Source: Marinobacter persicus (lineage in GTDB: Bacteria; Pseudomonadota; Gammaproteobacteria; Pseudomonadales; Oleiphilaceae). From it: a stretch of DNA of 64,000 nucleotides. Below, in pieces: positions 37,629 through 47,070 of this stretch (its first letter is position 1; every line of letters begins with the position of its first letter). Under the pieces are notes generated by a model, which was given only the letters and a program-made list of their open reading frames with translations, was not told where the DNA came from and made no database searches. The DNA is taken from positions 310,001-374,000 of the forward strand of contig NZ_FOSC01000001.1 in assembly GCF_900114155.1 (NCBI RefSeq), given 5' to 3'. Position numbers and translations under genes: made by a program.

Positions 37629-38195
37629 TCAAGGCAAAGAGGAAACAAACTCCCGAAGCCCCTCTGAGGCGCCCTTTCTGATCACCTCGGCACCCGTCAC
37701 AGACGCCGGCTCTCCGGGGTCGATGACGGTAATGGGCACACCGGGGTTCACTTCATGCACCAGCCCGGCGGCCGGATACACCTGCAGGGAGGTGCCAACG
37801 ATCAGCAGGCGATCGGCCTTGGCCACCACATCGGCGGCGGCCGCCAGCATGGGCACTTCCTCGCCGAACCAGACCACATGCGGGCGCAGCTGGGTGCCGC
37901 GTTCGTGCAGGTCGTCCACGTTCTGGGTGACCACCGTGACGCGGTAACGGTCTTCCAGTTCCGCCAGCAGGTGGTGGGCGTCGTTCGGCTTCGCATCCTG
38001 CAATTGACGCCGGCGCATGTTGTAGAAGCGCAGCACCAGCTCGGGGTCACGCTCGAAGGCCTCGGGCGTGGCCACGTCGTAGACGCTGTACTCTTCCCAC
38101 AGGCCACCGTTGTCACGGAAAGTGGAAAGACCGCTTTCGGCGCTGATACCAGCGCCGGTCAGGATAACAATGTGTTCTTGCGAACGATCAGACAT
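37629..38195 (-). CDS. cobB: SIR2-family protein lacking the catalytic-His/zinc segment
   Basis: A 188-residue sirtuin-like protein; the family normally has about 230-250. The Rossmann motifs are intact: LTGAGISAESGLSTFR, TQNVDDLH, LLIVGTSLQVYPAAGL and VIDPGEP. After TQNVDDLHERG the sequence jumps directly to TQLRPHVVWFGE. The usual stretch of about 45 residues with the catalytic His (HLHGE) and the zinc or pseudo-zinc module is absent. The frame is continuous, so this is a clean in-frame loss. It could still bind NAD, but ordinary deacylation should fail. ATG 38195 overlaps the upstream dehydrogenase stop (TGATG); a TTG one codon earlier is a less likely start. Confidence 0.85.
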   Translation of the reverse strand: MSDRSQEHIVILTGAGISAESGLSTFRDNGGLWEEYSVYDVATPEAFERDPELVLRFYNMRRRQLQDAKPNDAHHLLAELEDRYRVTVVTQNVDDLHERGTQLRPHVVWFGEEVPMLAAAADVVAKADRLLIVGTSLQVYPAAGLVHEVNPGVPITVIDPGEPASVTGAEVIRKGASEGLREFVSSLP

Positions 38196-39598
38196 CAATC
38201 AAAGATTTTGCCCGGGTTCATGATGCGGTTGGGGTCGAACACCTGCTTGATGCCACGCAGGTAGGCGATTTCCGCCTCGCTGCGGGTGTAACGCAGGTAG
38301 TCCTTCTTGGTCATGCCCACGCCGTGCTCGGCGGAGACACTGCCTTCGTATTTCTCAACGATTTCGAATACCCACTTGTTCACCTGCTGGCACTTCTCAA
38401 AGAACTCTTCCTTCGGCATGTCCTCGGGTTTGAGGATGTTCAGGTGCAGGTTGCCGTCGCCAATGTGGCCGAACCAGATGATCTCGAAATCCGGGTAGTG
38501 TTCGGTCACCACGCTTTCGATTTCCTGCAGGAAGCCGGGCACGCGTGAAACCACCACGGAGATGTCGTTCTTGTAGGGCGTGCGCGGGGCGATGGACTCG
38601 GAAATACCTTCGCGCAGCATCCACAGGCTCTGCGCCTGGGTTTCGCTCTGGCTGATGACACCGTCGAGCACCCAGCCTTCTTCCATGCAGTGTTCAAACG
38701 CCTCCATGGCATCGTCCATCACCTGATCGGAGACGGCTTCGAATTCCAGCAGCGCATAGTACGGCGCCTCGGTCTCGAACGGTGCCTGCACCTGGCCATG
38801 GGCCAGAACATGCTGCATGGCCTGGTGGGAGAAGAACTCGTAGGCGGTCAGGTCCATCTTGTTCTGGAACGCCTTGAGCACATCCATGGTGTTTGTCAGG
38901 TCGTTCACGCCCAGCACCAGCACGGTCAGGTCATTGGGCTTGCGGGTCAGCTTCATGGTGGCTTCGGTGATGAAGCCCAGGGTGCCCTCGGCGCCGATGA
39001 ACAGGTGGCGCAGGTCGTAGCCGGTGTTGTTCTTTTCCAGGTCTTTGTTCAGGTCCAGGATGTCGCCCTTGCCGGTGACCACTTTCAGGCCGGCGACCCA
39101 GTCGCGGCTCATGCCGTAGCGGATCACCTTGATGCCGCCGGCGTTGGTGGACAGGTTGCCACCCAGCTGGCTGGAGCCGGCGGAGGCGAAGTCCACCGGG
39201 TAGTAAAGATCATTCTCCTCGGCGAAATTCTGCAGCTGCTCGGTCACCACGCCCGCCTGGCAGCGAACGGTGCGGTCACTGGCGTTGAAGTCGACAATCT
39301 TGTTCATGTTGTCGAAGGCCACAACCACTTCACCATTGGCGGCCACCGCACCCGCGCTCAGGCCGGTGCGACCGCCGGAGGGCACCAGGGCTACCTGGTT
39401 CTCGTTGGCAAACTTCACCAGGGCCTGTACCTGCTCGGTGGTCTTGGGCAGCACGATGGCCAGGGGGGCCGGGGTGTGGATCTTGGTCCAGTCTTTGCCG
39501 TAGGTTTCCAGGTCGGCGGGGTCGGTCAACACCTTGCCCGGGTTGTCACCGGCGGAAACCAGTTGTTCGAGGGAAGCAATGATCGTTTCGGAATTCAT
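38195..39598 (-). CDS. FAD-linked D-2-hydroxyglutarate dehydrogenase-like oxidoreductase
   Basis: A 467-residue flavoprotein of the D2HGDH/D-lactate dehydrogenase (GlcD-like) family. The PCMH-type FAD domain (about 35-220) has VPSGGRTGLSAGAV and SSQLGGNLSTNAGGIKVIRYG. The C-terminal FAD-oxidase domain has WFGHIGDGNLHLNIL and VSAEHGVGMTKKDYL. It is divergent from serA across about 185 bp. In Pseudomonas, SerA reduces 2-oxoglutarate to D-2-hydroxyglutarate and a D2HGDH re-oxidises it, so the pairing supports that function. The sirtuin-like gene overlaps its stop. Confidence 0.88.
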   Translation of the reverse strand: MNSETIIASLEQLVSAGDNPGKVLTDPADLETYGKDWTKIHTPAPLAIVLPKTTEQVQALVKFANENQVALVPSGGRTGLSAGAVAANGEVVVAFDNMNKIVDFNASDRTVRCQAGVVTEQLQNFAEENDLYYPVDFASAGSSQLGGNLSTNAGGIKVIRYGMSRDWVAGLKVVTGKGDILDLNKDLEKNNTGYDLRHLFIGAEGTLGFITEATMKLTRKPNDLTVLVLGVNDLTNTMDVLKAFQNKMDLTAYEFFSHQAMQHVLAHGQVQAPFETEAPYYALLEFEAVSDQVMDDAMEAFEHCMEEGWVLDGVISQSETQAQSLWMLREGISESIAPRTPYKNDISVVVSRVPGFLQEIESVVTEHYPDFEIIWFGHIGDGNLHLNILKPEDMPKEEFFEKCQQVNKWVFEIVEKYEGSVSAEHGVGMTKKDYLRYTRSEAEIAYLRGIKQVFDPNRIMNPGKIFD

Positions 39599-39783
39599 GG
39601 ATTCGCAATCTCGTCTGGGTTGGGCCGGCCCTGCCTGACGGCAATTCCGTGTTGATTCAGGTAAACCGGCGCGCTGTGAAAGTCTGCGTTTATGGTATCA
39701 TATGCGCCCTGTTCTGTGAGCCAGCCCGACAAGCTCTGGCCACGGGGTCATTTCATGTGACAAAAGGTTCGGAAGCAAAGCCC
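39599..39783. promoter_or_regulatory. Divergent promoter region of the D2HGDH-like gene and serA
   Basis: About 185 bp. On the plus strand TATCAT at 39696-39701 with an upstream TG-rich stretch is a plausible serA -10. I see no good -35 at standard spacing and no operator I can name. Confidence 0.35.
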
Positions 39784-41013
39784 ATGTCAAATACGTCTCT
39801 CGAAAAGAGCAAAATCCGGATCCTGCTGCTGGAAGGCGTGCATCAATCTGCCATTGATACCCTGAATGCCGCAGGCTACACCAACATCGAGTACCTGACT
39901 CACTCCCTGGGTGAAGAAGAGCTGATCGAGAAGATCGAAGATGCCCACTTTATCGGCATCCGCTCACGCACCCAGTTGACTGAAAAAGTATTTGATGCCG
40001 CCAAGAAGCTGGTGGCGGTGGGCTGTTTCTGTATCGGCACCAACCAGGTGGACCTGCAGGCGGCCACCCGTCGTGGCATAGCCGTATTCAACGCGCCGTT
40101 CTCCAACACCCGTTCAGTAGCCGAGCTGGTGCTGGCGCAGGCTATCCTGCTGCTGCGTGGCGTTCCGGAAAAAAACGCCAAGGCCCACAATGGCGTGTGG
40201 ATGAAATCCGCCAAGAACAGCTATGAAATTCGCGGCAAGAAGCTCGGCATCATTGGCTATGGCAACATCGGCACCCAGTTCAGTGTGCTTGCCGAGAGCC
40301 TGGGCATGGACGTGTATTACTACGACGTGGTTTCCAAGCTGTCCATTGGCAACGCCACCCAGGTGGGTTCCATGCAGGAATTGCTGAACATCGCTGATGT
40401 CGTGTCACTGCATGTACCCGAGACCCCGGCCACCAAATACATGTTCAAGGCCGAGCAGTTTGCGCAGATGAAGCCCGGCGCCATCTTCATGAATGCTTCC
40501 CGTGGCACCGTGGTGGACATCGACGCCCTGGCCGACGCCCTGCGCTCCGGCAAGCTGCTGGGCGCCGCCGTGGATGTATTCCCGGTTGAGCCCAAGTCGA
40601 ACGACGAGGAGTTTGTCTCTCCGCTGCGCGAGTTCGACAACTGCATCCTGACCCCGCACGTGGGCGGCTCCACCATGGAAGCCCAGGAAAACATTGGCCG
40701 CGAAGTGGCGGAAAAGCTGGCCATGTACAGCGACAACGGCACTTCCGTTTCTTCCGTGAACTTCCCGGAAGTGGCGCTGCCGTCGCACCCGAACCAGCAC
40801 CGCCTGCTGCACATCCACGAGAACATTCCGGGTGTCATGTCGGAGATGAACCAGGTGTTCTCGGAAAACCACATCAACGTGTGTGGCCAGTACCTGCAGA
40901 CCAAGGAAGACATTGGCTATGTGGTGGTGGATGTCGACAAGGCCTATGGTGAGCTGGCCCTGGACAAGCTGCGCCAGGTGAAAGGCACCATTCGCTGCCG
41001 CGTTCTGTTCTGA
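39784..41013 (+). CDS. serA: D-3-phosphoglycerate dehydrogenase SerA
   Basis: A 409-residue SerA, the first step of serine synthesis. Catalytic-domain motifs are IGIRSRTQLT and the NAD site LGIIGYGNIGTQFSVLAESLG. The catalytic Arg and the Glu/His relay appear in ASRGTVVDIDAL and LTPHVGGSTMEAQE. A C-terminal ACT domain (about 335-409, IHENIPGVMSEMNQVFSENHI) mediates serine feedback, as in the E. coli type. I use ATG 39784 (MSNTSLEKSKIRILLLEGVH); the open frame back to 39649 is leader. A strong terminator follows. Confidence 0.96.
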   Translation: MSNTSLEKSKIRILLLEGVHQSAIDTLNAAGYTNIEYLTHSLGEEELIEKIEDAHFIGIRSRTQLTEKVFDAAKKLVAVGCFCIGTNQVDLQAATRRGIAVFNAPFSNTRSVAELVLAQAILLLRGVPEKNAKAHNGVWMKSAKNSYEIRGKKLGIIGYGNIGTQFSVLAESLGMDVYYYDVVSKLSIGNATQVGSMQELLNIADVVSLHVPETPATKYMFKAEQFAQMKPGAIFMNASRGTVVDIDALADALRSGKLLGAAVDVFPVEPKSNDEEFVSPLREFDNCILTPHVGGSTMEAQENIGREVAEKLAMYSDNGTSVSSVNFPEVALPSHPNQHRLLHIHENIPGVMSEMNQVFSENHINVCGQYLQTKEDIGYVVVDVDKAYGELALDKLRQVKGTIRCRVLF

Positions 41014-41032
41014 CAGACAGAACACCGCCGAT

Positions 41033-41066
41033 AAAAAAACCGCAGGCCAAAACCTGCGGTTTTTTT
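41033..41066. terminator. Bidirectional terminator after serA
   Basis: AAAAAAACCGCAGG (41033-41046), loop CCAAAA, CCTGCGGTTTTTTT (41053-41066). The A and T tracts on both sides allow it to stop serA and the convergent OmpA-like gene. Confidence 0.93.
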
Positions 41067-41103
41067 GTTGCCTGCCCCCTGCCTACAACAGGGGCGGTAT
41101 CGC

Positions 41104-41763
41104 TTACCTCTGCATGGGCACCAGAGTCAGTTCCACTCGACGGTTCTGCTCGCGACCGGAGGCGGTCTCGTTGGAAGCCACCGGGTAACGCTCGCCATAA
41201 CCCACGGCGCGGGTGCGGCGTGGCTCGATACCCCGGTTCAGCAGAAAGTCACGGACCGAGGAGGCCCGGCGCTCACTGAGCAACTGGTTGTAGCTGTCGG
41301 AGCCCGTACTGTCGGTATGGCCCTCGATCTGGATGGTGGTTTTGTCAAATTCCTCCAGCACCAGCGCCACGGATTCCAGGGTATCCACAAACCCCGGGCG
41401 AATGCTGGACTGGTCCGTATCGAAAGTGATGTTACCCGGCATGACCAGCTCGATCTGGTCACCGTTGCGCACCACGCGCACGCCGGTGCCCTCCAGCTGC
41501 CGGCGCAACTGGGCCTCCTGGCGGTCCATGTAATAGCCGATACCGCCCCCCACGGCGGCGCCACTGGCAGCACCAATCAGCGCGCCCTTGCCACGGTCAC
41601 TGCTGCTGGAAGTGGCCGCACCGACCGCCGCACCGCCAATCGCACCAATCACGCTGCCTTTTGTGGCGCTGGACACTTTCTCTTCCCCGGTATACGGGTC
41701 ATAGGTCATGCAACCTGTCAGGCCCGTAGTGGCAATGGCAAATGCCAGAATGGTCTTTTTCAC
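41104..41763 (-). CDS. OmpA-family outer-membrane lipoprotein (YiaD-like)
   Basis: A 219-residue lipoprotein; the lipobox LTGC puts the lipidated Cys at residue 18. A glycine-zipper segment (about 35-80, GSVIGAIGGAAVGAA, GALIGAASGAAVGGG) is followed by an OmpA-like peptidoglycan-binding domain (about 105-215: ITFDTDQSSIRPGF, IEGHTDSTGSDSYNQLLSER, EPRRTRAVGYGERYPVA). It likely anchors the outer membrane to murein. The GTG 41763 start overlaps the hydrolase stop (GTGA) and has AGGAG 8 nt upstream. Confidence 0.92.
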   Translation of the reverse strand: MKKTILAFAIATTGLTGCMTYDPYTGEEKVSSATKGSVIGAIGGAAVGAATSSSSDRGKGALIGAASGAAVGGGIGYYMDRQEAQLRRQLEGTGVRVVRNGDQIELVMPGNITFDTDQSSIRPGFVDTLESVALVLEEFDKTTIQIEGHTDSTGSDSYNQLLSERRASSVRDFLLNRGIEPRRTRAVGYGERYPVASNETASGREQNRRVELTLVPMQR

Positions 41764-42773
41764 TGTCCGTCTCCTGTTGAGGAAATCTCCGAGAACGTCT
41801 CGATTACTGCCTGAAATACTTTTGACTGCAAAGGCCCGGCTTCGTTCACCAGATGGTGCCGGCCCTCGGGCAAGCGATAGGTTCTAACGCCTGCAAATTT
41901 GTTTCTGATAATCCGCAGGTTATGCCGCCAGTCCACGGTCAGGTCCTGCTCACCCTGAACCACGGTCACCGGGAAATCCACCGGTCGTGACGATTCAATA
42001 TGCGGCACCCAGCGGCGCAATGCCGTGACCCAATCCACATGTACGGCACGGGCCTGCAAAGGATCATGCTCGCGCAGGAAACTCAGAAACCGCAGATCAC
42101 CACTGTTCTCCGCGAACACCCGGCGCCACCGCTTCAAAAAGGGCTTCATGACTGAATGTAGCGCCTTTGCCCTTAACCAGCCAGCCGGGCGAATCAGCGG
42201 CGCCAGCAACACGACTTTTTTGAACGCTGAAGTTTTCCGGTCGTGGTGGTTGGATAACAGATAATCAATCAGAACGGCGCCTCCGGTGCTCTGGCCAACG
42301 GCAACCCAGGGGCCTCGCACTTTGCCCTTCGCCTTGGCCATAACACCGCTGAGCACTGCCTGGTATTCCAGAAAGCTGCCGATAGCCGCCGGCGTGCCAC
42401 TGGAAAGCCCGTGCCCGGGCTGGTCGTAGGTGAGCACATCATAGCCGGCCGCCAGGCAGTGATCGATCAGCCGCGCATACAGCCCCACGTGATCAAAATA
42501 GCCGTGCAGGATAAACACCGTTGCCTTCACCCTGGCCCCTTCCGGGTGGCGAAAGTAGTGCACCATCACCTCGTGCTCATCAATACCGACGTAGCCCTGG
42601 CGGTAATCAACCCCGGGCTGGTCTTCCCAGATATCCAGGCCGTAAAACCGGCAGTAAGCCCGCATTTCCGGATCCAGTTCGGTGTTTTTTTCCGGTTCGA
42701 AGGGTTTCAGTCGTGCCAGCAGGCTTTGCCGGTCCCATTCCGGAACTTCAATGTTATCGGTCTTCCAGTACAC
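41760..42773 (-). CDS. Alpha/beta hydrolase, lysophospholipase-like
   Basis: A 337-residue alpha/beta-hydrolase of the serine aminopeptidase S33/monoacylglycerol-lipase type. FILHGYFDHVGLYARLIDHCL forms the oxyanion region. The nucleophile is in GQSTGG (GxSxG), the acid in VVQGEQDLTVDW, and the His in PEGRHHLVNEAG. No signal peptide is seen, so it is probably cytoplasmic. The start is GTG 42773; the downstream OmpA-like gene overlaps by 4 bp. Confidence 0.88.
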   Translation of the reverse strand: MYWKTDNIEVPEWDRQSLLARLKPFEPEKNTELDPEMRAYCRFYGLDIWEDQPGVDYRQGYVGIDEHEVMVHYFRHPEGARVKATVFILHGYFDHVGLYARLIDHCLAAGYDVLTYDQPGHGLSSGTPAAIGSFLEYQAVLSGVMAKAKGKVRGPWVAVGQSTGGAVLIDYLLSNHHDRKTSAFKKVVLLAPLIRPAGWLRAKALHSVMKPFLKRWRRVFAENSGDLRFLSFLREHDPLQARAVHVDWVTALRRWVPHIESSRPVDFPVTVVQGEQDLTVDWRHNLRIIRNKFAGVRTYRLPEGRHHLVNEAGPLQSKVFQAVIETFSEISSTGDGQ

Positions 42774-42819
42774 GTAATGCCGCCACCTGTGACTGCTGTG
42801 AATTGATGATCATACTATG

Positions 42820-43098
42820 CTATTCCAACGCGCCAAGGCTCAGCTCGCCACGAACCAGGGCCTCTTTCCGGGCCCGTGGCCAACGCTTGACGCGCCACTC
42901 CAGCCTTGATGCCTGGCCACGGTCCCCGGCTGGCGCCTGAAAGGCCAGCGTCAACGGCCCCTTGCCACGCAAACTCCGGGCGCCTTTCGGGGCGCCGGCC
43001 TGGTGTTCGGCAAAGCGCCTCTGCACATCGGTGGTGATGCCGGTGTAGAGGCTGCCGCCGGCGGTCCGTACCAGATAAAGATACCACCCGTCAGCCAT
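42820..43098 (-). CDS. GIY-YIG nuclease superfamily protein
   Basis: A 92-residue single-domain GIY-YIG protein of the UPF0213/YhbQ type. The motifs [20 protein letters not shown] and [11 protein letters not shown] are at the front. The later [13 protein letters not shown] with its preceding Glu fits the C-terminal part. ATG 43098 overlaps the end of the EamA gene by 8 bp. It may act on nucleic acid, but many small family members have no known substrate. Confidence 0.88.
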   Translation of the reverse strand: MADGWYLYLVRTAGGSLYTGITTDVQRRFAEHQAGAPKGARSLRGKGPLTLAFQAPAGDRGQASRLEWRVKRWPRARKEALVRGELSLGALE

Positions 43099-44005
43099 GC
43101 TCCAACTCCTGTTCCCGATGCCGGGTTTTGGTTTGCTGCAACCACAAACCACCCATGATCAGTACCAGCCCGATATAGGTGGACGGCAAAATCTTTTCGC
43201 CCAGGATGAAGTAGATAAATACCAGCGACAGAAATGGAGAGATAAAGATCAGATTGCTGACTTTAGAGGTATTTTCTGCCTTTTTCATCGCTTGCGACCA
43301 GAGCACGAAGGCCACACCCATTTCAAACACGCCAACGTAGACCGCAGCCGCAAGAGAGCCCCCGCCACCAGACACGAGAAAGTCCAGCCCGGCCGTCTGC
43401 CAACAGACCACCGCGATGACCGGCAGCCCAAAAAGGAAGTTCAGGAATAACCCCACCGTGGGGTCCCGGCTGTCGCGGGTGGCGATAATCCAGTAGCTGG
43501 CCCATATCACAGTACTGCCCAGTGCCAGCGCGACACCCACCGGGTCGGAGAAACTCAGGGCGGTCACTTGCCCCCGGGTGGCGATGACCACCACGCCGGC
43601 GTAACACACCAGCCCCGCCAGAATATCGAGCCCTCGCAGTTTCTGCCCCAGGAAAGGCACCGACAGATAAGCCAGCACCAGCGCCCAGGTATAGTTCAGG
43701 GGCTGGGCTTCCTGGGCCGGCAGGCGGTCAAAGGCACCGAACAGAAAGAAATAATACAGGCAGGGGTTAATCAGCCCCATACCCATGGACTGAAGATACT
43801 GGCGGCGGCTTAATTGAAAGGCCAGACGAAACCGACCCTGCCCGGCGAGAATCATTCCCATCACCAGCACCGAGGCACTGACCGCCACCAACAGCATCTG
43901 CACCGGCGCCAGATCTGCCAGTGCCAGCTTAAAGGCCGTGGCCACGGTAGACCAGAGCAACACCGTGGCCAGACCATAAAGCATGGCCTGCTTCTGGTCA
44001 GTCAT
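43091..44005 (-). CDS. EamA/DMT-family membrane transporter
   Basis: A 304-residue permease with ten predicted membrane helices forming two EamA repeats (about 10-140 and 155-290). [30 protein letters not shown] and [18 protein letters not shown] are typical. Substrates of the family are amino acids or other metabolites; none can be assigned. ATG 44005 overlaps the upstream regulator by 8 bp, so it is read as part of the two-component operon. Confidence 0.88.
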   Translation of the reverse strand: MTDQKQAMLYGLATVLLWSTVATAFKLALADLAPVQMLLVAVSASVLVMGMILAGQGRFRLAFQLSRRQYLQSMGMGLINPCLYYFFLFGAFDRLPAQEAQPLNYTWALVLAYLSVPFLGQKLRGLDILAGLVCYAGVVVIATRGQVTALSFSDPVGVALALGSTVIWASYWIIATRDSRDPTVGLFLNFLFGLPVIAVVCWQTAGLDFLVSGGGGSLAAAVYVGVFEMGVAFVLWSQAMKKAENTSKVSNLIFISPFLSLVFIYFILGEKILPSTYIGLVLIMGGLWLQQTKTRHREQELEHG

Positions 44006-45377
44006 GGTGCTGTCCCGCGTCCAGCCAGCGGTACAGGGTTCGCCGGTTGATGCCGAGTATCTGCGCCGCCCGCCGCTTGTTGCCATCCACCGCCGCCATT
44101 ACCCGCTCCACATATTCCTTTTGCAGGGTTTCCAGGGTCGGCCATTGCGATATCTGTCCGGTGGCCGGGGCAAGACCGTCATCGACCGTTTGCCCCTGGC
44201 GCTTGCGAATACGCTCGGGCAGGTTCTCCGGCTGAATGGTGTCGCCCTCACAGAAGGTCACCGCCCGCTCAATGGCACTGGCCAGCTCCCGCACGTTTCC
44301 GGGAAACGGGTAGTCCTTCAGCACCTGCAGGGTCACCTCGCTGAATTTCACAAAGCCGCGATTATGGCGCCGGCACGCTTCCTTGAGAAACTGCATGGCC
44401 AGCAACTCCACATCTTCCCCCCGTTCTCGCAGGGGCGGCACCCGCAACGACAGGGTCTCCAGCCGGTAATACAGATCCTCCCGGAAATGTCCTTCCTCCA
44501 CCGCTTTCATCAGATCCACATGGGTGGCAGCCAGGATGCGCACATCCACGGGCTCTTCATGGTCCGCCCCCACCGGCTTGATGGCGCCTTCCTGCAGCAC
44601 CCGCAGCAGCTTCGCCTGCAGCGCCAGTGGCATCTCGCCAATCTCATCCAGCAACAGGGTGCCGCCATCGGCCTCGGCAAACAGACCCCGCCGGGCCTGG
44701 CGGGCACCGGTGAAAGCCCCCGCCTCGTGGCCGAAAAACTCGCTCTCCATCAATTCCGGTGGAATCCCGGCGCAGTTGACCGGCACAAACGCCTGCTCCG
44801 CCCGGTCACTCTGCCGGTGTATGGCCCGTGCCACCAGTTCCTTGCCGGTGCCGCTTTCACCGTTAATCAGAACCGCCGCGTGACTGCGGGCCACCTGACG
44901 GATCTCGGCCCGCAACCGTTCCATTTCCAGACTGTCGCCAACCAGGCCCAGGTTTGGGTCGCCTTGCTGCTGTGAACGAAACTCCGCCAGCTGCCGGCTC
45001 ATGTCCGCCTGGGCCAGCAGGCGCCGGATTTTCAGGCGCAGATGATCGGTGGACAGTGGTTTGGTCAGAAAGTCATCCGCGCCGGCCTTCAGGGCCTCCA
45101 CCGCCTGATCGACCGTGCCAAAGGCGGTAATGACGATAAACGGAATGCCCGGATACTCCGCCTGCTGGAACGCCAGCACCTGCATGCCGTCACCATCCGG
45201 CAGGCGCAGGTCGGAAACAATCAGCGCGGGTCGCCCGGCCCGGAGGCGATCCCGGGCTTCAGCCAGGCCCGCGGCACGGGTCACGGTAAAGCCGTCCGCT
45301 TCCAGCTCTTCGGCCAGGAGCTGACTAAGACTGCGGTCGTCTTCCACCAGCAAAATGGGAGTGGCTGGCTCGTTCAT
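43998..45377 (-). CDS. Sigma-54-dependent response regulator (NtrC family)
   Basis: A 459-residue regulator. The receiver domain (1-120) has the acidic pocket VEDD and phospho-acceptor D56 ([14 protein letters not shown]). The AAA+ domain (about 145-380) shows [15 protein letters not shown] (Walker A), GAFTGA, the loop that contacts sigma-54, and [10 protein letters not shown] (Walker B). The C-terminal Fis-type helix-turn-helix ends with [20 protein letters not shown]. It overlaps the kinase gene by 4 bp. Its likely target is the divergent DUF4168 promoter. Confidence 0.94.
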   Translation of the reverse strand: MNEPATPILLVEDDRSLSQLLAEELEADGFTVTRAAGLAEARDRLRAGRPALIVSDLRLPDGDGMQVLAFQQAEYPGIPFIVITAFGTVDQAVEALKAGADDFLTKPLSTDHLRLKIRRLLAQADMSRQLAEFRSQQQGDPNLGLVGDSLEMERLRAEIRQVARSHAAVLINGESGTGKELVARAIHRQSDRAEQAFVPVNCAGIPPELMESEFFGHEAGAFTGARQARRGLFAEADGGTLLLDEIGEMPLALQAKLLRVLQEGAIKPVGADHEEPVDVRILAATHVDLMKAVEEGHFREDLYYRLETLSLRVPPLRERGEDVELLAMQFLKEACRRHNRGFVKFSEVTLQVLKDYPFPGNVRELASAIERAVTFCEGDTIQPENLPERIRKRQGQTVDDGLAPATGQISQWPTLETLQKEYVERVMAAVDGNKRRAAQILGINRRTLYRWLDAGQHHD

Positions 45378-46912
45378 TCGACATTCTCCTTCGGCAGGAA
45401 CAGGCTCATACGGCAGCCGCCCAGGGCACTGTCGCCCGCCTCCACACGCCCGTTATGTTCTTTCATCACGCTACTGACCACCGCCAGCCCCAGACCGGTG
45501 CCCTCACCCGCTGCCCGGGTACTGAAAAACGGCTCGAAAATCCGGTCACGGTCCTGCATTGCGATGCCTGGCCCATCGTCCTCGACCCGGATTTCCCAGC
45601 AATCGCCGGCATCCAGGATGCCGACTTCCAACCGGCCACGGGCCGCCTGACAGCCATTGCGAATAACGTTCAGGCAGGCCAGCCCCACCCGCAGGGGTTC
45701 GGCTCGCACCGGCATGGGCGCGGTATCGGCATCCAGTCCGCGGGTTTCGATATGGCAATCGGCGCAGCGAGGGTCCTCCACCGCCCTTTCCAGTACGTCC
45801 CTCAATACCGTGCCCAGGTCCAGCGGCCGGCGGGAATCCGGCACATGGCGAAAACAGTCCAGCAACTGCTGGATAATGGTGGTCATCCGCTGCACCTGGT
45901 GCTCAATATCCTGCAGGTGACGGGCCTGGTCGGGCGGCAGTTCCGCCCGGGCCAGAATGTGGGCCCGCCCCTGGATGACGTTCAGGGGCGCACCCAGCTC
46001 GTGGGCCACACCACCGGCCACCCGTCCGATGGCGGCGACTTTTTCCTGATATTCCAACTGCTCGGCCAACGCCCGTTCCCGGGCTATCCGGTCTTCAATT
46101 TCCGATTCCGCCTCCTCCATGCGCCGGCCCAGCTGGCGCACACCACGGTGGATCTGCCGTAACTCACCGGGGCCGGAGGGGGTATCCTGCAGCCGCCAGT
46201 GGCCTGGAGCGAGTTTATCCATCTGTTCCAGCAGACGGGTGACATGGCGGCCGATAGCGCCGTAGTGGCCCAGCACCACCACCAGGATGATGGTGATCGC
46301 CAGCACCGACCAGATGGCCACCGCCCACCAGCGGCTTGAAGCCAGCAAATCATGAAAATCACTGCGCTGGCGGGTAACCTGAAGCAAACCCCGAATACGC
46401 CCGTCTTCGGCCACCAGTGGTGTAAATTGCGAGAACACCGACTCGCCATCCACCTGGCGGAAGGTACCGCCCAGTTCCCCACTTGAAATAACCTGTTCCG
46501 CACTGGCGCTGTTGGTGACATCGGAATCCGCCACCCCCAGGCTTGCCACCCGGTTGCCGTCTTCGTCAAAAACCGAGGCCCCGGAAATTCGCCCTATCTT
46601 GAAAATGGATTTCAACGATTCCCCCAGCACCAGCTCATCATCGTCGGCCAGCGCCCGGGCAACAGGGCCGCTGACGGCGCGGGCCACCAGCTCCAGGTCT
46701 TCCTGCAGGCGCTCGTTCAGGTTCTCCTCAACCGCGCCCAGACCAATATAAATAGCGATGCCACTGAACAGCAGCAGCGGAATGACGATACTGAGCAACA
46801 ACGTCAGTTGCAGTGAGCGCAGCAGCACTCCCAGGCGATGTCCGATAGCGGCCTCCGGGCTTGTTTCCGACAGGATGTCACACCTCTTTTGCCACATGTG
46901 GCATATCGCCAC
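45374..46912 (-). CDS. Membrane sensor histidine kinase, partner of the sigma-54 regulator
   Basis: A 512-codon frame. A first membrane helix (about 30-55) and a second (about 195-220) enclose a periplasmic sensor of roughly 140 residues with a Cache/PAS-like pattern. A HAMP-like linker and coiled coil follow. The dimerisation box is [16 protein letters not shown] with the phospho-His. The ATPase has N-box [22 protein letters not shown] and [11 protein letters not shown]. The start is uncertain: GTG 46912 and ATG 46897 both overlap the palindromes at 46890-46914, and there is no clear ribosome site. Confidence 0.9.
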   Translation of the reverse strand: MAICHMWQKRCDILSETSPEAAIGHRLGVLLRSLQLTLLLSIVIPLLLFSGIAIYIGLGAVEENLNERLQEDLELVARAVSGPVARALADDDELVLGESLKSIFKIGRISGASVFDEDGNRVASLGVADSDVTNSASAEQVISSGELGGTFRQVDGESVFSQFTPLVAEDGRIRGLLQVTRQRSDFHDLLASSRWWAVAIWSVLAITIILVVVLGHYGAIGRHVTRLLEQMDKLAPGHWRLQDTPSGPGELRQIHRGVRQLGRRMEEAESEIEDRIARERALAEQLEYQEKVAAIGRVAGGVAHELGAPLNVIQGRAHILARAELPPDQARHLQDIEHQVQRMTTIIQQLLDCFRHVPDSRRPLDLGTVLRDVLERAVEDPRCADCHIETRGLDADTAPMPVRAEPLRVGLACLNVIRNGCQAARGRLEVGILDAGDCWEIRVEDDGPGIAMQDRDRIFEPFFSTRAAGEGTGLGLAVVSSVMKEHNGRVEAGDSALGGCRMSLFLPKENVE

Positions 46913-46914
46913 AA
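46890..46914. promoter_or_regulatory. Overlapping palindromes, candidate activator sites
   Basis: TGCCACATGTGGCA (46890-46903) is a perfect 14-bp palindrome. It overlaps TGTGGC-ATATC-GCCACA (46898-46914), an inverted repeat of the same half-site. They lie about 75-100 bp upstream of the sigma-54 -24 element, where enhancer sites for NtrC-type regulators are usually found, and at the start of the kinase gene. Confidence 0.65.
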
Positions 46915-46989
46915 CCTGTATTGCTTGATGTTAATGGCCAAAAACCCATAACCGACTGTTTTAAAAGAGATTAAAAACAAACGAAAACC

Positions 46990-47005
46990 TGGCACGGCAC
47001 TTGTT
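46990..47005 (+). promoter_or_regulatory. Sigma-54 (-24/-12) promoter for the DUF4168 gene
   Basis: TGGCACG-GCAC-TTGTT matches the TGGCACG-N4-TTGCW consensus except at one position of the -12 element. Transcription would start near 47015, giving a leader of about 55 nt before ATG 47071. Confidence 0.72.
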
Positions 47006-47070
47006 AACTCTCTGGTGACGTTTAATGAATCCGGCATATCGCCGGCCAACGCAGACGGAGAATGTTGTCT

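Noticed and set aside
37224-37648. Several 60-100 codon frames in the repeat cluster, with recurring KNRYEHIHVRFSQAIHG-like phrases
   Set aside because: They are translations of the palindromic element cores. The recurrence comes from the DNA repeat on both strands, not from a protein family. A similar frame at 10528-10722 has the same origin.
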